Assembly: GCF_003205615.1 (NCBI RefSeq)
Contig: NZ_PYBV01000032.1
Span: forward strand, 1-41,352
Reading direction: 5' to 3'
From: Micromonospora arborensis
Lineage (GTDB): Bacteria; Actinomycetota; Actinomycetes; Mycobacteriales; Micromonosporaceae
Length of the DNA stretch: 41,352 nucleotides
Shown here one piece after another: positions 31,252-40,104 of this stretch (positions are counted from its first letter, which is position 1; each line of letters opens with the position of its first letter). The notes below the pieces were generated by a model. It searched no databases. It saw only the letters and a list, made by a program, of their open reading frames with translations, and was not told the DNA's origin. The translations under genes and the position numbers were made by a program.

Positions 31252-32079
31252 TCACGGGCGAGGGCTACCGCTGGACGGCACGCCCGGCAGCGGGTCGGTC
31301 TGGGTCACCGGCGGCAGCGGCTGACCGGTGCCGGAGTGCTCCGGGTAGTCACCCCGAGTGGGCTCGGCGTAACCACCAGGCGCCGGGTCGGCATAGCCGC
31401 CGGACGTCGGCGGGGTGTGCGTGCCGGGGGTCGGGTCCAGGTAGCCGCCCGGTGGGACGGCGTCGGGCACCGCCCGGGGCGCTGGCGTCGGCGGCGGCGG
31501 CGGGATCACGGCGGTCTGCTCCGGGTCGTACGCCCCGGCGCCCCGGTAGGTCGAGGATCCGTTGCCGGAGTCGTCACCAGCGGCGGAGATGCCGCGGGTC
31601 AGCCGACCAGCCAGCACGCCGAGGACCGCCGCGCCGACCAGGAACGTGCCGGGGTTGCGCCGCGCGTAGTCACGTACCTCGGTGAGCAGGTCGCCGGGCT
31701 CGCGCTCCTCGAGCCAGCCGGCGACGCCGTGCACCCGGTCTGCGGCCTGGCGGGCCAACTCGGTCACCGGGCCGGCCTGGCCACCCTGCTCGGCCATCGA
31801 GCGCATCTCGTCGGCCAGCGAACGCAGCCCGCCAGCGGCCCGACGCTGCTGCTCACCGGTCTGGCTGGCGAGCTGGGTGCGAGCCTCGCCGTAGAGGTTG
31901 CGGGCCTGCCGGGCCGCCTCACGGCCGACCTCGGTGCCCTGCTCCTTGGCCGTCTGGGCGACCGCCCCGCCGGCCTGCGCGGCCTCGGAACCGACGTGGC
32001 GTGCCTGGTCGCGAACACCACCACCGTTGGTCGACTGCTGCCCGTACGTGGAAGACGTGGGTGAAAGATCGTAAGACAT
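31252..32079 (-). CDS. Membrane protein with Gly/Pro/Tyr-rich tail, stress-cluster type
   Basis: 275 residues from the ATG at 32079 (GAAGGGA upstream). A Gln/Ala-rich helical region (about 20-130, AAQAGGAVAQTAKEQGTEVGREAA, LASQTGEQQRRAAGGLRSLADEM) precedes one membrane helix (about 150-172, NPGTFLVGAAVLGVLAGRLT), then a low-complexity tail with repeats of GGYADPAPGGYAEPTRGDYP. Similar genes accompany DUF3618 and holin-X genes in actinobacteria; no biochemical function is known to me. It heads that operon and has a sigma-B-like promoter about 81 bases upstream. Confidence 0.8.
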   Translation of the reverse strand: MSYDLSPTSSTYGQQSTNGGGVRDQARHVGSEAAQAGGAVAQTAKEQGTEVGREAARQARNLYGEARTQLASQTGEQQRRAAGGLRSLADEMRSMAEQGGQAGPVTELARQAADRVHGVAGWLEEREPGDLLTEVRDYARRNPGTFLVGAAVLGVLAGRLTRGISAAGDDSGNGSSTYRGAGAYDPEQTAVIPPPPPTPAPRAVPDAVPPGGYLDPTPGTHTPPTSGGYADPAPGGYAEPTRGDYPEHSGTGQPLPPVTQTDPLPGVPSSGSPRP

Positions 32080-32159
32080 GATTTCCCTTCCGCTCAGAAA
32101 GTCGTCGCGGTTGTGCTGGGGGATGCGGCCGACGCTGCCACGGCCACTGACCAAATCCC

Positions 32160-32183
32160 TACCCTGCGTTTCGCCTTCCATAC
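32160..32183 (-). promoter_or_regulatory. Candidate sigma-B-type promoter of the membrane/stress operon
   Basis: On the minus strand GTAT (32180-32183), a 15-base spacer, then GGGTA (32160-32164) fits the actinobacterial stress sigma-B consensus GNNT-N14-16-GGGTA. It lies about 81 bases before the ATG at 32079, in the 231-base gap shared with the DUF4383 gene. Confidence 0.45.
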
Positions 32184-32310
32184 CTCTTCGTGCATTTCTC
32201 TGCGCGACAGGCCGGATCGACTTCAAAATGGAGGATCGTCGGGCTGCGTCATGTCGCCGCTGCGGACAGTGAGGTTCGCGAGGGCTGGCAGATCCACGGA
32301 GGGGGCAGCG

Positions 32311-32802
32311 ATGGCACGAGACGCGCGAGGTGGCCGAGCGGCCCGCCACCGTCCCCGGGTCCAGTCGGCCGCGTTGGCCGTGGCCGGGGTGTTCCTGCTG
32401 ATCGGCGTCCTCGGCTTCATACCCGGCATCACCACCGACTACGGCAGGCTGAGGTTCGCCGGGCACCACTCCGACGCACTGCTGCTCGGGCTCTTCCAGG
32501 TGTCGATCCTGCACAACGCGGTGCACCTGCTGTTCGGGCTGGCCGGTCTGGTGCTGGCCCGCAGCGTCGGCGGCGCCCGGGTCTTCCTGGCCGGCGGCGG
32601 CGCGGTCTACCTCGCGCTCTGGCTGTACGGTCTGGCGATCGAGGCCGTTGACCCGGAGGCCGGGGCGAACATCCTGCCGATCAACGACGCCGACAACTGG
32701 CTGCACCTCGCGCTCGGCTTCGGGATGCTCGCGCTCGGGCTGTTGCTGTCGAACCAGGCCGGCACCGGCGGACGCCTGGACAACCCCGCTGACCGCCATT
32801 GA
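32311..32802 (+). CDS. DUF4383 domain membrane protein
   Basis: 163 residues, four membrane helices: SAALAVAGVFLLIGVLGFIPG, HNAVHLLFGLAGLVLARS, VFLAGGGAVYLALWLYGLAI and NWLHLALGFGMLALGLLLS. The pattern FQVSILHNAVHLLFG and DNWLHLALG is the DUF4383 hallmark. The ATG at 32311 has GGAGGGGG nearby. It diverges from the stress operon and precedes a DUF6766 gene in the same direction. Confidence 0.88.
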   Translation: MARDARGGRAARHRPRVQSAALAVAGVFLLIGVLGFIPGITTDYGRLRFAGHHSDALLLGLFQVSILHNAVHLLFGLAGLVLARSVGGARVFLAGGGAVYLALWLYGLAIEAVDPEAGANILPINDADNWLHLALGFGMLALGLLLSNQAGTGGRLDNPADRH

Positions 32803-32815
32803 CCTGCCACTACGG

Positions 32816-32841
32816 GTTTCGCGGTCGCGCCCGCAGGGGTA
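32816..32841 (+). promoter_or_regulatory. Candidate sigma-B-like promoter of the DUF6766 gene
   Basis: GTTT (32816-32819), a 17-base spacer, and GGGTA (32837-32841) lie 25 bases before the ATG. The spacer is slightly long for sigma-B. GGAGGT then provides the ribosome site. Confidence 0.35.
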
Positions 32842-32865
32842 ATCGATCAGCGAAGGAGGTGCGAG

Positions 32866-33525
32866 ATGCCTCGTTGGCTGCGCAACAACGCACTGACCGT
32901 TGCCATGCTGGGCGCGTTCCTGGTCTTCCTCGTGCTGCAGAGCGTCTTCGGCTGGCAGACCCACAACGAGGAGCTGACCGAGTTCGGAGCCGCACCGCTG
33001 AGCTGGCCGGCGTACCTGACCAGCGGGCACTTCGCCGAAGCGGTCTTCGAGAACTGGGAGTCGGAGTTCCTCCAGATGGGGGGCTACGTGCTGCTCACCG
33101 CGTACCTGGTGCAGCGGGGTTCGGCCGAGTCGAAGCCGGTGCACCAGACCGACCGGCCGGAGGACGACGAGCGCCGGGCCACCCCGCAGTCACCCTGGCC
33201 GGTACGCGTCGGCGGCCTGCCGCTGGTGATCTACCGCAACAGCCTCTCCCTCGCACTGCTGCTGATCTTCGCCGGTTCCTTCGTCGGTCACCTGCTGGGT
33301 GGCACCGCCGCGTACAACGAGGAGCAGGCGCTGCAGAGCGGCGCACCGCCGATCGGGGTGTGGGAGTTCCTCGGCACGAGCGATTTCTGGTTCCAGTCCA
33401 TGCAGAACTGGCAGAGTGAGTTCCTCGCGGTCGGTGCCCTGATCCTGCTGAGCATCGTCCTACGCCAGCACGCCTCACCCGAGTCGAAGCCGGTGACCGT
33501 CGAGCACGCCAGCACCGGCACCTGA
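32866..33525 (+). CDS. DUF6766 family membrane protein
   Basis: 219 residues. PRWLRNNALTVAMLGAFLVFLVLQSVFGWQ opens with the family's first helix; FLQMGGYVLLTAYLVQRGSAESKP and a second repeat unit (NSLSLALLLIFAGSFVGHLLGG, FLAVGALILLSIVLRQHASPESKP) show an internal duplication of helix-helix-ESKP units. AAGGAGGT lies five bases before the ATG. Function unknown; members occur beside DUF4383 and stress genes. Confidence 0.85.
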   Translation: MPRWLRNNALTVAMLGAFLVFLVLQSVFGWQTHNEELTEFGAAPLSWPAYLTSGHFAEAVFENWESEFLQMGGYVLLTAYLVQRGSAESKPVHQTDRPEDDERRATPQSPWPVRVGGLPLVIYRNSLSLALLLIFAGSFVGHLLGGTAAYNEEQALQSGAPPIGVWEFLGTSDFWFQSMQNWQSEFLAVGALILLSIVLRQHASPESKPVTVEHASTGT

Positions 33526-33543
33526 CCGGCGGCGGCCCCACGC

Positions 33544-33996
33544 TCAGGCCGCGACCGGCAGCCGTTTCGCGAAACAGATGCTGTACGGGTTGCCCACGTA
33601 CTCGCCGTAGACCGGGACCTCGTCGTAGCCGCAGGACCTGTACAGCGCGATCGCGGCCGGCAGGTAGACGCCCGTCTCCAGGCAGACCACCGAGTGCCCC
33701 TGCCGGAACGCACACTCCTCGAGCGCGGCCAGCAACTGACGGGCGATGCCCCGCCCCCGGTACGCGGGCCGCACGTACATCCGCTTGATTTCGCCGGTCT
33801 CGGCGTCGATCGACTGGAGCGCTCCGCAGGCGACCGCCCGCCCGTTCACCACCCCCGCCAGGTAGCGGGCGTCGTCATGAGGGACGAAGACCTGCCCATC
33901 CAATCCGCCGTCGGCCTCGCGCAGCTCACGCTGCTGCGCGATGACGAGGGCGGCGATCTCCGGATCGATGGCAGGCCGGGACTCGATCAGCATCAC
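33544..33996 (-). CDS. GNAT family N-acetyltransferase
   Basis: 150 residues. ACGALQSIDAETGEIKRMYVRPAYRGRGIARQLLAALEE is motif A with the acetyl-CoA-binding RGRGIA loop, followed by VVCLETGVYLPAAIALYRSCGYDEVPVYGEY (motif B). The N-terminus (MMLIESRPAIDPEIAALV) is intact. Acceptor substrate unknown. Converges on the DUF6766 gene with 18 bases between. Confidence 0.9.
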   Translation of the reverse strand: MMLIESRPAIDPEIAALVIAQQRELREADGGLDGQVFVPHDDARYLAGVVNGRAVACGALQSIDAETGEIKRMYVRPAYRGRGIARQLLAALEECAFRQGHSVVCLETGVYLPAAIALYRSCGYDEVPVYGEYVGNPYSICFAKRLPVAA

Positions 33997-34063
33997 CCCA
34001 CGCTAGGAGCGGAGGATTTCGCGAAGGTTTCCGGAAATCAACCCGATCACGGAGCGCAACGGG

Positions 34064-35539
34064 CTACTCGGCGTCGTCCTCGTCGTCGATGTCGTCGGGG
34101 TCGTCCGACGAGTCCGCACCCACCTCGTCCGCCGACCGCACCCGGCGGGCCTTGCGGGCAGCGAGTCGGTCCGCCGCGGAAAGCCGGTTCGACTTCTCCT
34201 CCAGGCGGACGTCGGTGCCCCGGTTGCCGGGCACGAAGTCCACGCCGGCGTAGAGCGTCGGCTGCCAGTCGAACTCGCGTTCACCGATCCGGACCAGGTC
34301 ACCGGGCTGCGCGCCGGCCTTGGCCAGCTTGTCTTCCACCCCGAGCCGGGCCAGCCGGTCGGCCAGGTAGCCGACCGCCTCGTCGTTGTCGAAGTTGGTC
34401 TGCTTGACCCAGCGCTCCGGCCGGATACCGCGAACGGTGAACGAGCCGTCCGCCTCGGCCGTGATGGTGAAGCCGTCGTCGTCCACGGCGAGCGGACGGA
34501 TCACGATCCGGGTCGGCTCGGCGGGCGGCGCGGCCTTCCGCTCCGCCTCGACCAGCTCGGCCATCGCGTAGGTGAGCTCCTTGAGCCCCTCCCGGGTGGC
34601 CGCCGAGATCTCGAACACCTGGTAGCCGCGCTCCTCCAGGTCGGGGCGCACGATCTCGGCGAGGTCCCGGCCGTCCGGCACGTCGACCTTGTTCACGGCG
34701 ACCAGCCGGGGCCGCTCGGCGAGCCCGGCCCCGTACTCGGCCAGCTCGGCCTCGATGGCGTCGATGTCGGCGACCGGGTCGCGCCCGGGCTCCAGGGTCG
34801 CCGAGTCGATGACGTGCACCAGCACCGCGCAGCGTTCGACGTGCCGCAGGAACTCCAGGCCCAGCCCCTTGCCGGTCGCCGCACCGGGGATCAGGCCCGG
34901 CACGTCCGCGACGGTGAACGTGTGGTTGTCCATCCTGACCACACCGAGGTTGGGCACGAGGGTGGTGAACGGGTAGTCGGCGATCTTCGGCTTGGCTGCG
35001 GAGATCACCGAGATCAGCGACGACTTGCCGGCCGACGGGAAGCCCACCAGGCCCACGTCGGCGACGCTCTTGAGCTCCAGCACGATGTCCAGTTGGTCGC
35101 CCGGCTCGCCCAGCTCGGCGAAGCCCGGGGCCTTGCGCTTGGCGTTGGCCAGCGAGGCGTTGCCCCGCCCGCCGCGCCCGCCGCGGGCCACCTCGAAGGT
35201 GGTGCCGGCGCCGACCATGTCGGCCAGCACCGTGCCGTCGATGGTCTGCACCACGGTGCCGTTGGGCACCTTGAGCACCAGGTGCTGGCCGTTGGCGCCG
35301 TCCCGGTTCGACCCGGCGCCGCCCTTGCCGTTGTCGGCCTTGACGTGCGGGTGGAAGTGGAAGTCGAGCAGCGTGGTCACCTGCGGGTCGACCACCAGCG
35401 AGACGCTGCCGCCATGCCCGCCGTTGCCGCCGTCCGGCCCGCCGAACGGCTTGAACTTCTCGCGGTGGATCGAGACACAACCGTGCCCGCCATCGCCGGC
35501 CTGCAGATGCAGAACGACCCGGTCAACGAACGTTGCCAC
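34064..35539 (-). CDS. obg: GTPase ObgE/CgtA
   Basis: 491 residues. The Obg domain (1-158) is FVDRVVLHLQAGDGGHGCVSIHREKF with the Gly-rich PDGGNGGHGG. The G domain follows: GFPSAGKSSLI (G1), ADYPFTTLVPN (switch I), DVPGLIPGA (G3), NKVDV (G4), then the OCT domain (IVIRPLAVDDDGFTITAEADG...), ending in an acidic tail. It acts in 50S assembly and stress control. The GTG at 35539 with AAGGA upstream is chosen; the longer frame is spurious. It lies 45 bases past a strong terminator behind rpmA, so readthrough or its own promoter is needed. Confidence 0.95.
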   Translation of the reverse strand: MATFVDRVVLHLQAGDGGHGCVSIHREKFKPFGGPDGGNGGHGGSVSLVVDPQVTTLLDFHFHPHVKADNGKGGAGSNRDGANGQHLVLKVPNGTVVQTIDGTVLADMVGAGTTFEVARGGRGGRGNASLANAKRKAPGFAELGEPGDQLDIVLELKSVADVGLVGFPSAGKSSLISVISAAKPKIADYPFTTLVPNLGVVRMDNHTFTVADVPGLIPGAATGKGLGLEFLRHVERCAVLVHVIDSATLEPGRDPVADIDAIEAELAEYGAGLAERPRLVAVNKVDVPDGRDLAEIVRPDLEERGYQVFEISAATREGLKELTYAMAELVEAERKAAPPAEPTRIVIRPLAVDDDGFTITAEADGSFTVRGIRPERWVKQTNFDNDEAVGYLADRLARLGVEDKLAKAGAQPGDLVRIGEREFDWQPTLYAGVDFVPGNRGTDVRLEEKSNRLSAADRLAARKARRVRSADEVGADSSDDPDDIDDEDDAE

Positions 35540-35578
35540 GGCGTCAATCCTTCCAGCGAGGTCGGACCCCGCACTTCG

Positions 35579-35625
35579 AAAAAAAACTAAGCGGGCCGGG
35601 ACCCGGAGGTCCGCGGCCCGCTTAG
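35579..35625 (-). terminator. Canonical Rho-independent terminator between rpmA and obg
   Basis: A 12-base perfect stem (CTAAGCGGGCCG and complement, 35587-35598 and 35614-35625), followed on the minus strand by eight Ts (35579-35586). This is the only hairpin with a clear T-run in the window. It would uncouple L27 from Obg or act as an attenuator. Confidence 0.85.
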
Positions 35626-35633
35626 CCCGAGAA

Positions 35634-35888
35634 CTACTGCTGCGGAACGATGCTGACGGTCTTGCGACCGCGCTTGGTGCCGAACAGGACCGCACCGGCG
35701 GACAGCGCGAACAGCGTGTCGTCGCCGCCACGGCCGACCAGGTCACCGGGGTGGAACTTGGTGCCACGCTGCCGGATGATGATCTCACCGGCGCTGACGA
35801 CCTGACCACCGAAGCGCTTCACGCCGAGTCGCTGGGCCGCGGAGTCACGACCGTTACGCGAGCTGGACGCACCCTTTTTGTGAGCCAT
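35634..35888 (-). CDS. rpmA: Ribosomal protein L27 (bL27)
   Basis: 84 residues, complete. AHKKGASSSRNGRDSAAQRLGVKRFGGQ and GTKFHPGDLVGRGGDDTLFAL are the L27 signatures. No cleavable N-terminal extension is present. It follows rplU by 11 bases. Confidence 0.96.
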   Translation of the reverse strand: MAHKKGASSSRNGRDSAAQRLGVKRFGGQVVSAGEIIIRQRGTKFHPGDLVGRGGDDTLFALSAGAVLFGTKRGRKTVSIVPQQ

Positions 35889-35899
35889 TGGAGGACGAC

Positions 35900-36214
35900 C
35901 TACTTCCCGCTGGAAATGCCGGTCACCTTGACCTGGGTCAACGGCTGGCGATGACCCTGGCGCTTGTGGTACCCGGTCTTGTTCTTGAACTTGTGGATCC
36001 GGATCTTCGGGCCCTTGGTGTGCGCGGCGATTTCGCCGGACACCGCGACCTCGGCAAGCTTCGCCGCGTCGGTCACCAGGTCGTCACCGTCGACGAGGAG
36101 CACCGCGGTGAGCTTCACCGCGTCACCGGGGGCACCGGTGAGCTTCTCGACCTCGATCACGTCGCCCTCGGCGACCTTGTACTGCTTGCCGCCGGTCTTG
36201 ACGATCGCGTACAT
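35900..36214 (-). CDS. rplU: Ribosomal protein L21 (bL21)
   Basis: 104 residues. MYAIVKTGGKQYKVAEGDVIEVEKL and KIRIHKFKNKTGYHKRQGHRQPLTQVKVT span the full L21 fold. The start is the conserved MYAIV, with GGGAG upstream. It heads the rplU-rpmA unit; the 166-base gap to the lipoprotein gene should hold the promoter, although no clear L21-leader hairpin is recognised. Confidence 0.96.
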   Translation of the reverse strand: MYAIVKTGGKQYKVAEGDVIEVEKLTGAPGDAVKLTAVLLVDGDDLVTDAAKLAEVAVSGEIAAHTKGPKIRIHKFKNKTGYHKRQGHRQPLTQVKVTGISSGK

Positions 36215-36380
36215 CGGAGGCGGACTCCCTGTCGTTGAGGCTGCTGGCGGTCGTCCCCGCGGCGGCTCGCCGGGTAGCAGTGCACGGCGGCGCGGGCACA
36301 CGGGAACTCGGCACACCAAAAGTGCGCCGCAGGCAAGAGTACGCCATTGTTGGCCCGGACCCCAAACCGGCCCGCCCTGG

Positions 36381-36893
36381 TCAGCGCGCGCAGAGCTGGT
36401 CGAGGCGCTGCTGGAGCCGGTCGAGCTCGGTTTCGTCGATCGACTCGACGTCCGCCCCGAGCGCGGCCACTTCGGTGCCGATGTCGGTGAGCAGAGTCTT
36501 GAGCTGCGGATCGGTGGCCCGCTCCGACTGCTCCCGCAGTTGGGTCCGCCAGTCGGCAAGCGCCGCCTCAGCCCGCCCGCGGGCAGCCTCGGCCGTGCTG
36601 CTGTCCCCGGCACCCACCGCAGCGACCATCTGGCCCAACTCGGCCACGTACGTCCGGACCGCGGTGCTGCTGGCCTGCTGTGCGGCGGCGCAGACCTGCG
36701 TGGTGGCACCTCCCGCCGCACCATCACTGGCCGGCATGGCGGAGGCTCCGGGGGACGTGGCACCGGCCGTCGAACCGGAGCCCCCGGTGGTCACACCGGT
36801 CGAACCCGCCCCAACGCCTGGGCGGTCGGTGGAACAGCCAGCCGCGCCGACGAGCACGGTGACCAGCGCGGTGACGGCGAGCAGACGACGCAT
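36381..36893 (-). CDS. Hypothetical lipoprotein
   Basis: 170 residues. MRRLLAVTALVTVLVGAAGC is a lipoprotein signal ending at the lipobox GAAGC with Cys20, then a Ser/Thr/Gly-rich linker to about 60 and a helical domain (AAQQASSTAVRTYVAELGQM, RAEAALADWRTQLREQ, LTDIGTEVAALGADVESID) with a second Cys at the end (LDQLCAR). AGGAGA lies five bases before the ATG. It sits between rne and rplU; no function can be assigned. Confidence 0.85.
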   Translation of the reverse strand: MRRLLAVTALVTVLVGAAGCSTDRPGVGAGSTGVTTGGSGSTAGATSPGASAMPASDGAAGGATTQVCAAAQQASSTAVRTYVAELGQMVAAVGAGDSSTAEAARGRAEAALADWRTQLREQSERATDPQLKTLLTDIGTEVAALGADVESIDETELDRLQQRLDQLCAR

Positions 36894-36943
36894 CTTCTTC
36901 TCCTGACCCGGGACGGCCGATCCAGGACCGGGGTGGCCGCAAC

Positions 36944-36986
36944 GGCGAGGTCCCTCCCCCGTCTTTGCCGGGGAAGGGACCTCGCC
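36944..36986 (-). terminator. Hairpin terminator after rne
   Basis: GGCGAGGTCCCT (36944-36955) and AGGGACCTCGCC (36975-36986) pair perfectly and the stem can be extended inward with one mismatch. It lies 23 bases past the end of rne and upstream of the lipoprotein gene. Confidence 0.65.
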
Positions 36987-37008
36987 AAACACTTGGCCGG
37001 TCAGGCGG

Positions 37009-40000
37009 TCAGGGGCGGGTCCGCCGGCGGGTGCCACCACGGCGTGAACGGCGACGGCCGGTGCCACCCTCGGCGCTCTCCTCGTCGCCGTCCCCGTCGG
37101 CGAGCGCGTCCGGGTCGTCCGCCGCGGCCAGCCGAGCCGACTCTCCCTGCTGGCTGTCGGAGATCGCCGGCGCGGCGGCGGTGTCCGACTCGTAGCGGGA
37201 CAGGTCGTAGCCCATGGTGTCCTGGTAGTCGGCGTCCGGTTCGGCGCTGGTGTCGGTGTCGACGACCTCGACCGCCGCCCGCTCGACCGGGGCGTTCTTA
37301 CGCGCCCGGCGGCGCGACGACGCGGTGCCCTGCTCGGCGGCCGGAGCGGCGGCCACCGACGAGGCGACCGCCTTGACCTTCTCCCCCGCACCGGCGGGGC
37401 GCGGCTTCTCCGGCACCGGCTCGGTGTGCATGATGACGCCCCGGCCCTTGCAGCACTCGCAGGTCTCGCTGAACGCCTCCAGCAGGCCCGCGCCGATCCG
37501 CTTACGGGTCATCTGCACCAGACCGAGCGAGGTGATCTCGGTGACCTGGTGCTTGGTGCGGTCGCGACCCAGGCACTCGGTGAGTCGGCGCAGCACCAGC
37601 TCACGGTTCGACTCGAGCACCATGTCGATGAAGTCGATCACCACGATGCCGCCGATGTCGCGCAGCCGGAGCTGGCGGACGATCTCCTCCGCCGCCTCCA
37701 GGTTGTTGCGGGTGACGGTCTCCTCCAGGTTGCCCCCGGAGCCGGTGTACTTACCGGTGTTGACGTCGACGACCGTCATCGCCTCGGTACGGTCGATCAC
37801 CAGCGAACCACCGGAGGGCAGGAAGACCTTGCGGTCCAGACCCTTGATGATCTGCTCGTCGATCCGGTACTCGGCGAAGACGTCGCTGGTGCCGACGTGC
37901 CGACGCACCCGGTCGACCAGATCCGGGGAGACGTGCGACAGGTACGACTCGACGACGTCGTACGACTGCTCGCCCTCGATCACCAGCTCGCGGAAGTCCT
38001 CGTTGAACAGGTCCCGGACAACCCGGATGACCAGGTCCGGCTCCCCGTAGAGCAGCGCCGGAGCGCCACCCTCGGCCGCCTTGGCCTGGATGTCCTCCCA
38101 CTGGGCCTGCAGACGCTTGACGTCGCGAGCCAGCTCGTCCTCGCTGGCGCCCTCGGCGGCCGTACGGACGATCACGCCCGCGCCGTCCGGGACCAGCTTC
38201 TTGAGCACGTCCCGCAGACGCTTGCGCTCGTTGTCCGGCAGCTTCCGGCTGATCCCGGAGGCGTTGCCGTTGGGCACGTAGACCAGGTGCCGGCCGGAGA
38301 GCGCGATGTGGCTGGTCAGCCGAGCGCCCTTGTGCCCGATCGGGTCCTTGGTGACCTGGACCAGCACCGAGTCGCCGGAGCGCAGCGCCTGCTCGATCGA
38401 GCGGGCCCGCCCTTCCAGACCGGAGGTGTCCCAGTTGACCTCACCGGCGTACAGCACCGCGTTGCGACCCCGGCCGACGTCGACGAACGCCGCCTCCATG
38501 CTCGGCAGCACGTTCTGCACCTTGCCGAGGTAGACGTTGCCGGCCATGGTGCCGGAGGAGTTGCGGGTGACGTAGTGCTCGACCAGCACGCCGTCCTCCA
38601 GGACGGCGATCTGGGTGCGGTCACCGCGCTGGCGGACCGCCATCACGCGGTCGACGGCCTCCCGGCGTGCCAGGAACTCCGACTCGCTGAGAATCGGCGG
38701 TCGCGTACGCCGTTGCTCCCGGCCATCCCGACGACGCTGGCGCTTGGCCTCCAGCCGGGTGGAGCCGGACACGCCCTGCACCTCGTCGACGGTCCGGCGC
38801 GGCTCGCGGATCTTCACCACGGTCGGTACGCCGTCGTCGGCAGCGCCCTCCGTGTCGCCGGCGCCACGGCGACGACGACGCCGGCGGCGACGGGTCAAGC
38901 CGTCCCCGCCCTCGGCCTCGTCGTCCTCGTCACCTTCGGCCTCGACTTCGGCGGTCTCTTCCTCATCGGCCTGCGCCGCCTCTTCGGACTCCTCGTCCTC
39001 GGCGTCGTCGGCCCCGCCCTTGCCCCGGCCCCGGCCGCGGCGACCACGCCGGCGGCGGCGGCGCGCGGCGGCGCTGTCCTCGTCGTCCTCATCCGCCTCG
39101 GTGGCCTCGTCGGCCTCCTCGGTCGGCTCCTCCTCGGCCTCGATCGCCTCGACCGGCTCGACCGGCTCGACCTCGCGGCGACCACGCCGGCGGCGGCGGG
39201 ACGGCTCTGCGGCCTCCTCGGCGGCCGGCTCCTCGGCGACCGGGGCGGGCTCGACCGGGCGGGTCACCGGCACAGCGTCCGGCTGGGGCGCCATGAACAG
39301 CACGGTGGGTGCGGAGAGGGCGGCCCGCCGACGACGCGTACGCGGCTGCTCCGGCTCGACCACGTCGTTCGGCTCATCCGTCACACCGGAGACGGCGGCA
39401 CCCGGTGACACCTCACCGGAGCGCTCCTGCGCGCCATTGGTCCAGGCCAGCTCGGCAGCGGTCGCGCTCGGGACGGCCTCCGTGTCGTTCAGCTCAGCCT
39501 CGGCCTCACGCAGGTCGGACTCCGCCGGCTCCTCGGCGACGACCGGCTCCTCAGCGGCGACCGGCTCCTCGGCTGCGGCGGGCTCCTCGGCGACCGGCTC
39601 CTCGATCGCGGGCGGCTCCTCGACGGCAGCCGGTGTGGCCTTCTTACGCCGGGTACGGGTCACCTTGACCGGCGGAACCACCTCGGCCGAGGCCACCTCC
39701 GCGGAGGCCGCGACCAGCGGCTCCTCGGCGGTCGTCTCGACGGGGGTGGCCTTGCGGCGGCGCCGGGGGGTCTTCGGGGCGACGTCCAGGTCGCCGGAGA
39801 TCGGGGCGAAGACCTCCGCCTGCGGCGACTCGGCACTGCCGGCGTCGCCGGTGGGCGCCTCGACCGGCGCTTCGGTCTGCTCCGGCTGGTTGAGCGGGGC
39901 GGCCCGACGCCGGGTCGCCCGGGTGCGCCGCACCGGCGCGGCAGGCTCGGCGCTCTGGGCGCCGACCGGGTCCACCGGGGCTGAACCGACAGCCGTGGTA

Positions 40001-40104
40001 GGGGTCGCGGCGGTGGCGCCGTCGGCAGTGGTGCTCTGGTCGGCGGTGTCACCGGCCGGCTGTGAACCGGTCCGTTCGCCGCCCTCGGGCTCGTTCTCGA
40101 GCAT
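37009..40104 (-). CDS. rne: Ribonuclease E/G family protein
   Basis: 1031 residues from the ATG at 40104 (GGAG seven bases upstream). Residues about 1-470 are a low-complexity Glu/Ala/Pro-rich extension with basic RRRRRGRRG islands and repeats such as EEPVAAEEPVVAEEP. The catalytic part begins near 480 (RRTRPPILSESEFLARREAVDRVM), has an S1 fold (VYLGKVQNVLPSMEAAFVDVGRGRNA), the catalytic metal Asp residues in VVDVNTGKYTGSG and GGIVVIDFIDM, and the Zn-link CECCKGRG. A second low-complexity tail follows. The enzyme makes 5' cuts in RNA for rRNA maturation and mRNA turnover. Actinobacterial RNase E usually places disordered arms at both ends, as here. Confidence 0.93.
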   Translation of the reverse strand: MLENEPEGGERTGSQPAGDTADQSTTADGATAATPTTAVGSAPVDPVGAQSAEPAAPVRRTRATRRRAAPLNQPEQTEAPVEAPTGDAGSAESPQAEVFAPISGDLDVAPKTPRRRRKATPVETTAEEPLVAASAEVASAEVVPPVKVTRTRRKKATPAAVEEPPAIEEPVAEEPAAAEEPVAAEEPVVAEEPAESDLREAEAELNDTEAVPSATAAELAWTNGAQERSGEVSPGAAVSGVTDEPNDVVEPEQPRTRRRRAALSAPTVLFMAPQPDAVPVTRPVEPAPVAEEPAAEEAAEPSRRRRRGRREVEPVEPVEAIEAEEEPTEEADEATEADEDDEDSAAARRRRRRGRRGRGRGKGGADDAEDEESEEAAQADEEETAEVEAEGDEDDEAEGGDGLTRRRRRRRRRGAGDTEGAADDGVPTVVKIREPRRTVDEVQGVSGSTRLEAKRQRRRDGREQRRTRPPILSESEFLARREAVDRVMAVRQRGDRTQIAVLEDGVLVEHYVTRNSSGTMAGNVYLGKVQNVLPSMEAAFVDVGRGRNAVLYAGEVNWDTSGLEGRARSIEQALRSGDSVLVQVTKDPIGHKGARLTSHIALSGRHLVYVPNGNASGISRKLPDNERKRLRDVLKKLVPDGAGVIVRTAAEGASEDELARDVKRLQAQWEDIQAKAAEGGAPALLYGEPDLVIRVVRDLFNEDFRELVIEGEQSYDVVESYLSHVSPDLVDRVRRHVGTSDVFAEYRIDEQIIKGLDRKVFLPSGGSLVIDRTEAMTVVDVNTGKYTGSGGNLEETVTRNNLEAAEEIVRQLRLRDIGGIVVIDFIDMVLESNRELVLRRLTECLGRDRTKHQVTEITSLGLVQMTRKRIGAGLLEAFSETCECCKGRGVIMHTEPVPEKPRPAGAGEKVKAVASSVAAAPAAEQGTASSRRRARKNAPVERAAVEVVDTDTSAEPDADYQDTMGYDLSRYESDTAAAPAISDSQQGESARLAAADDPDALADGDGDEESAEGGTGRRRSRRGGTRRRTRP

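Noticed and set aside
37426..39408. 660-residue plus-strand frame opposite rne
   Set aside because: Shadow of the rne coding sequence without start signals or a recognisable domain.
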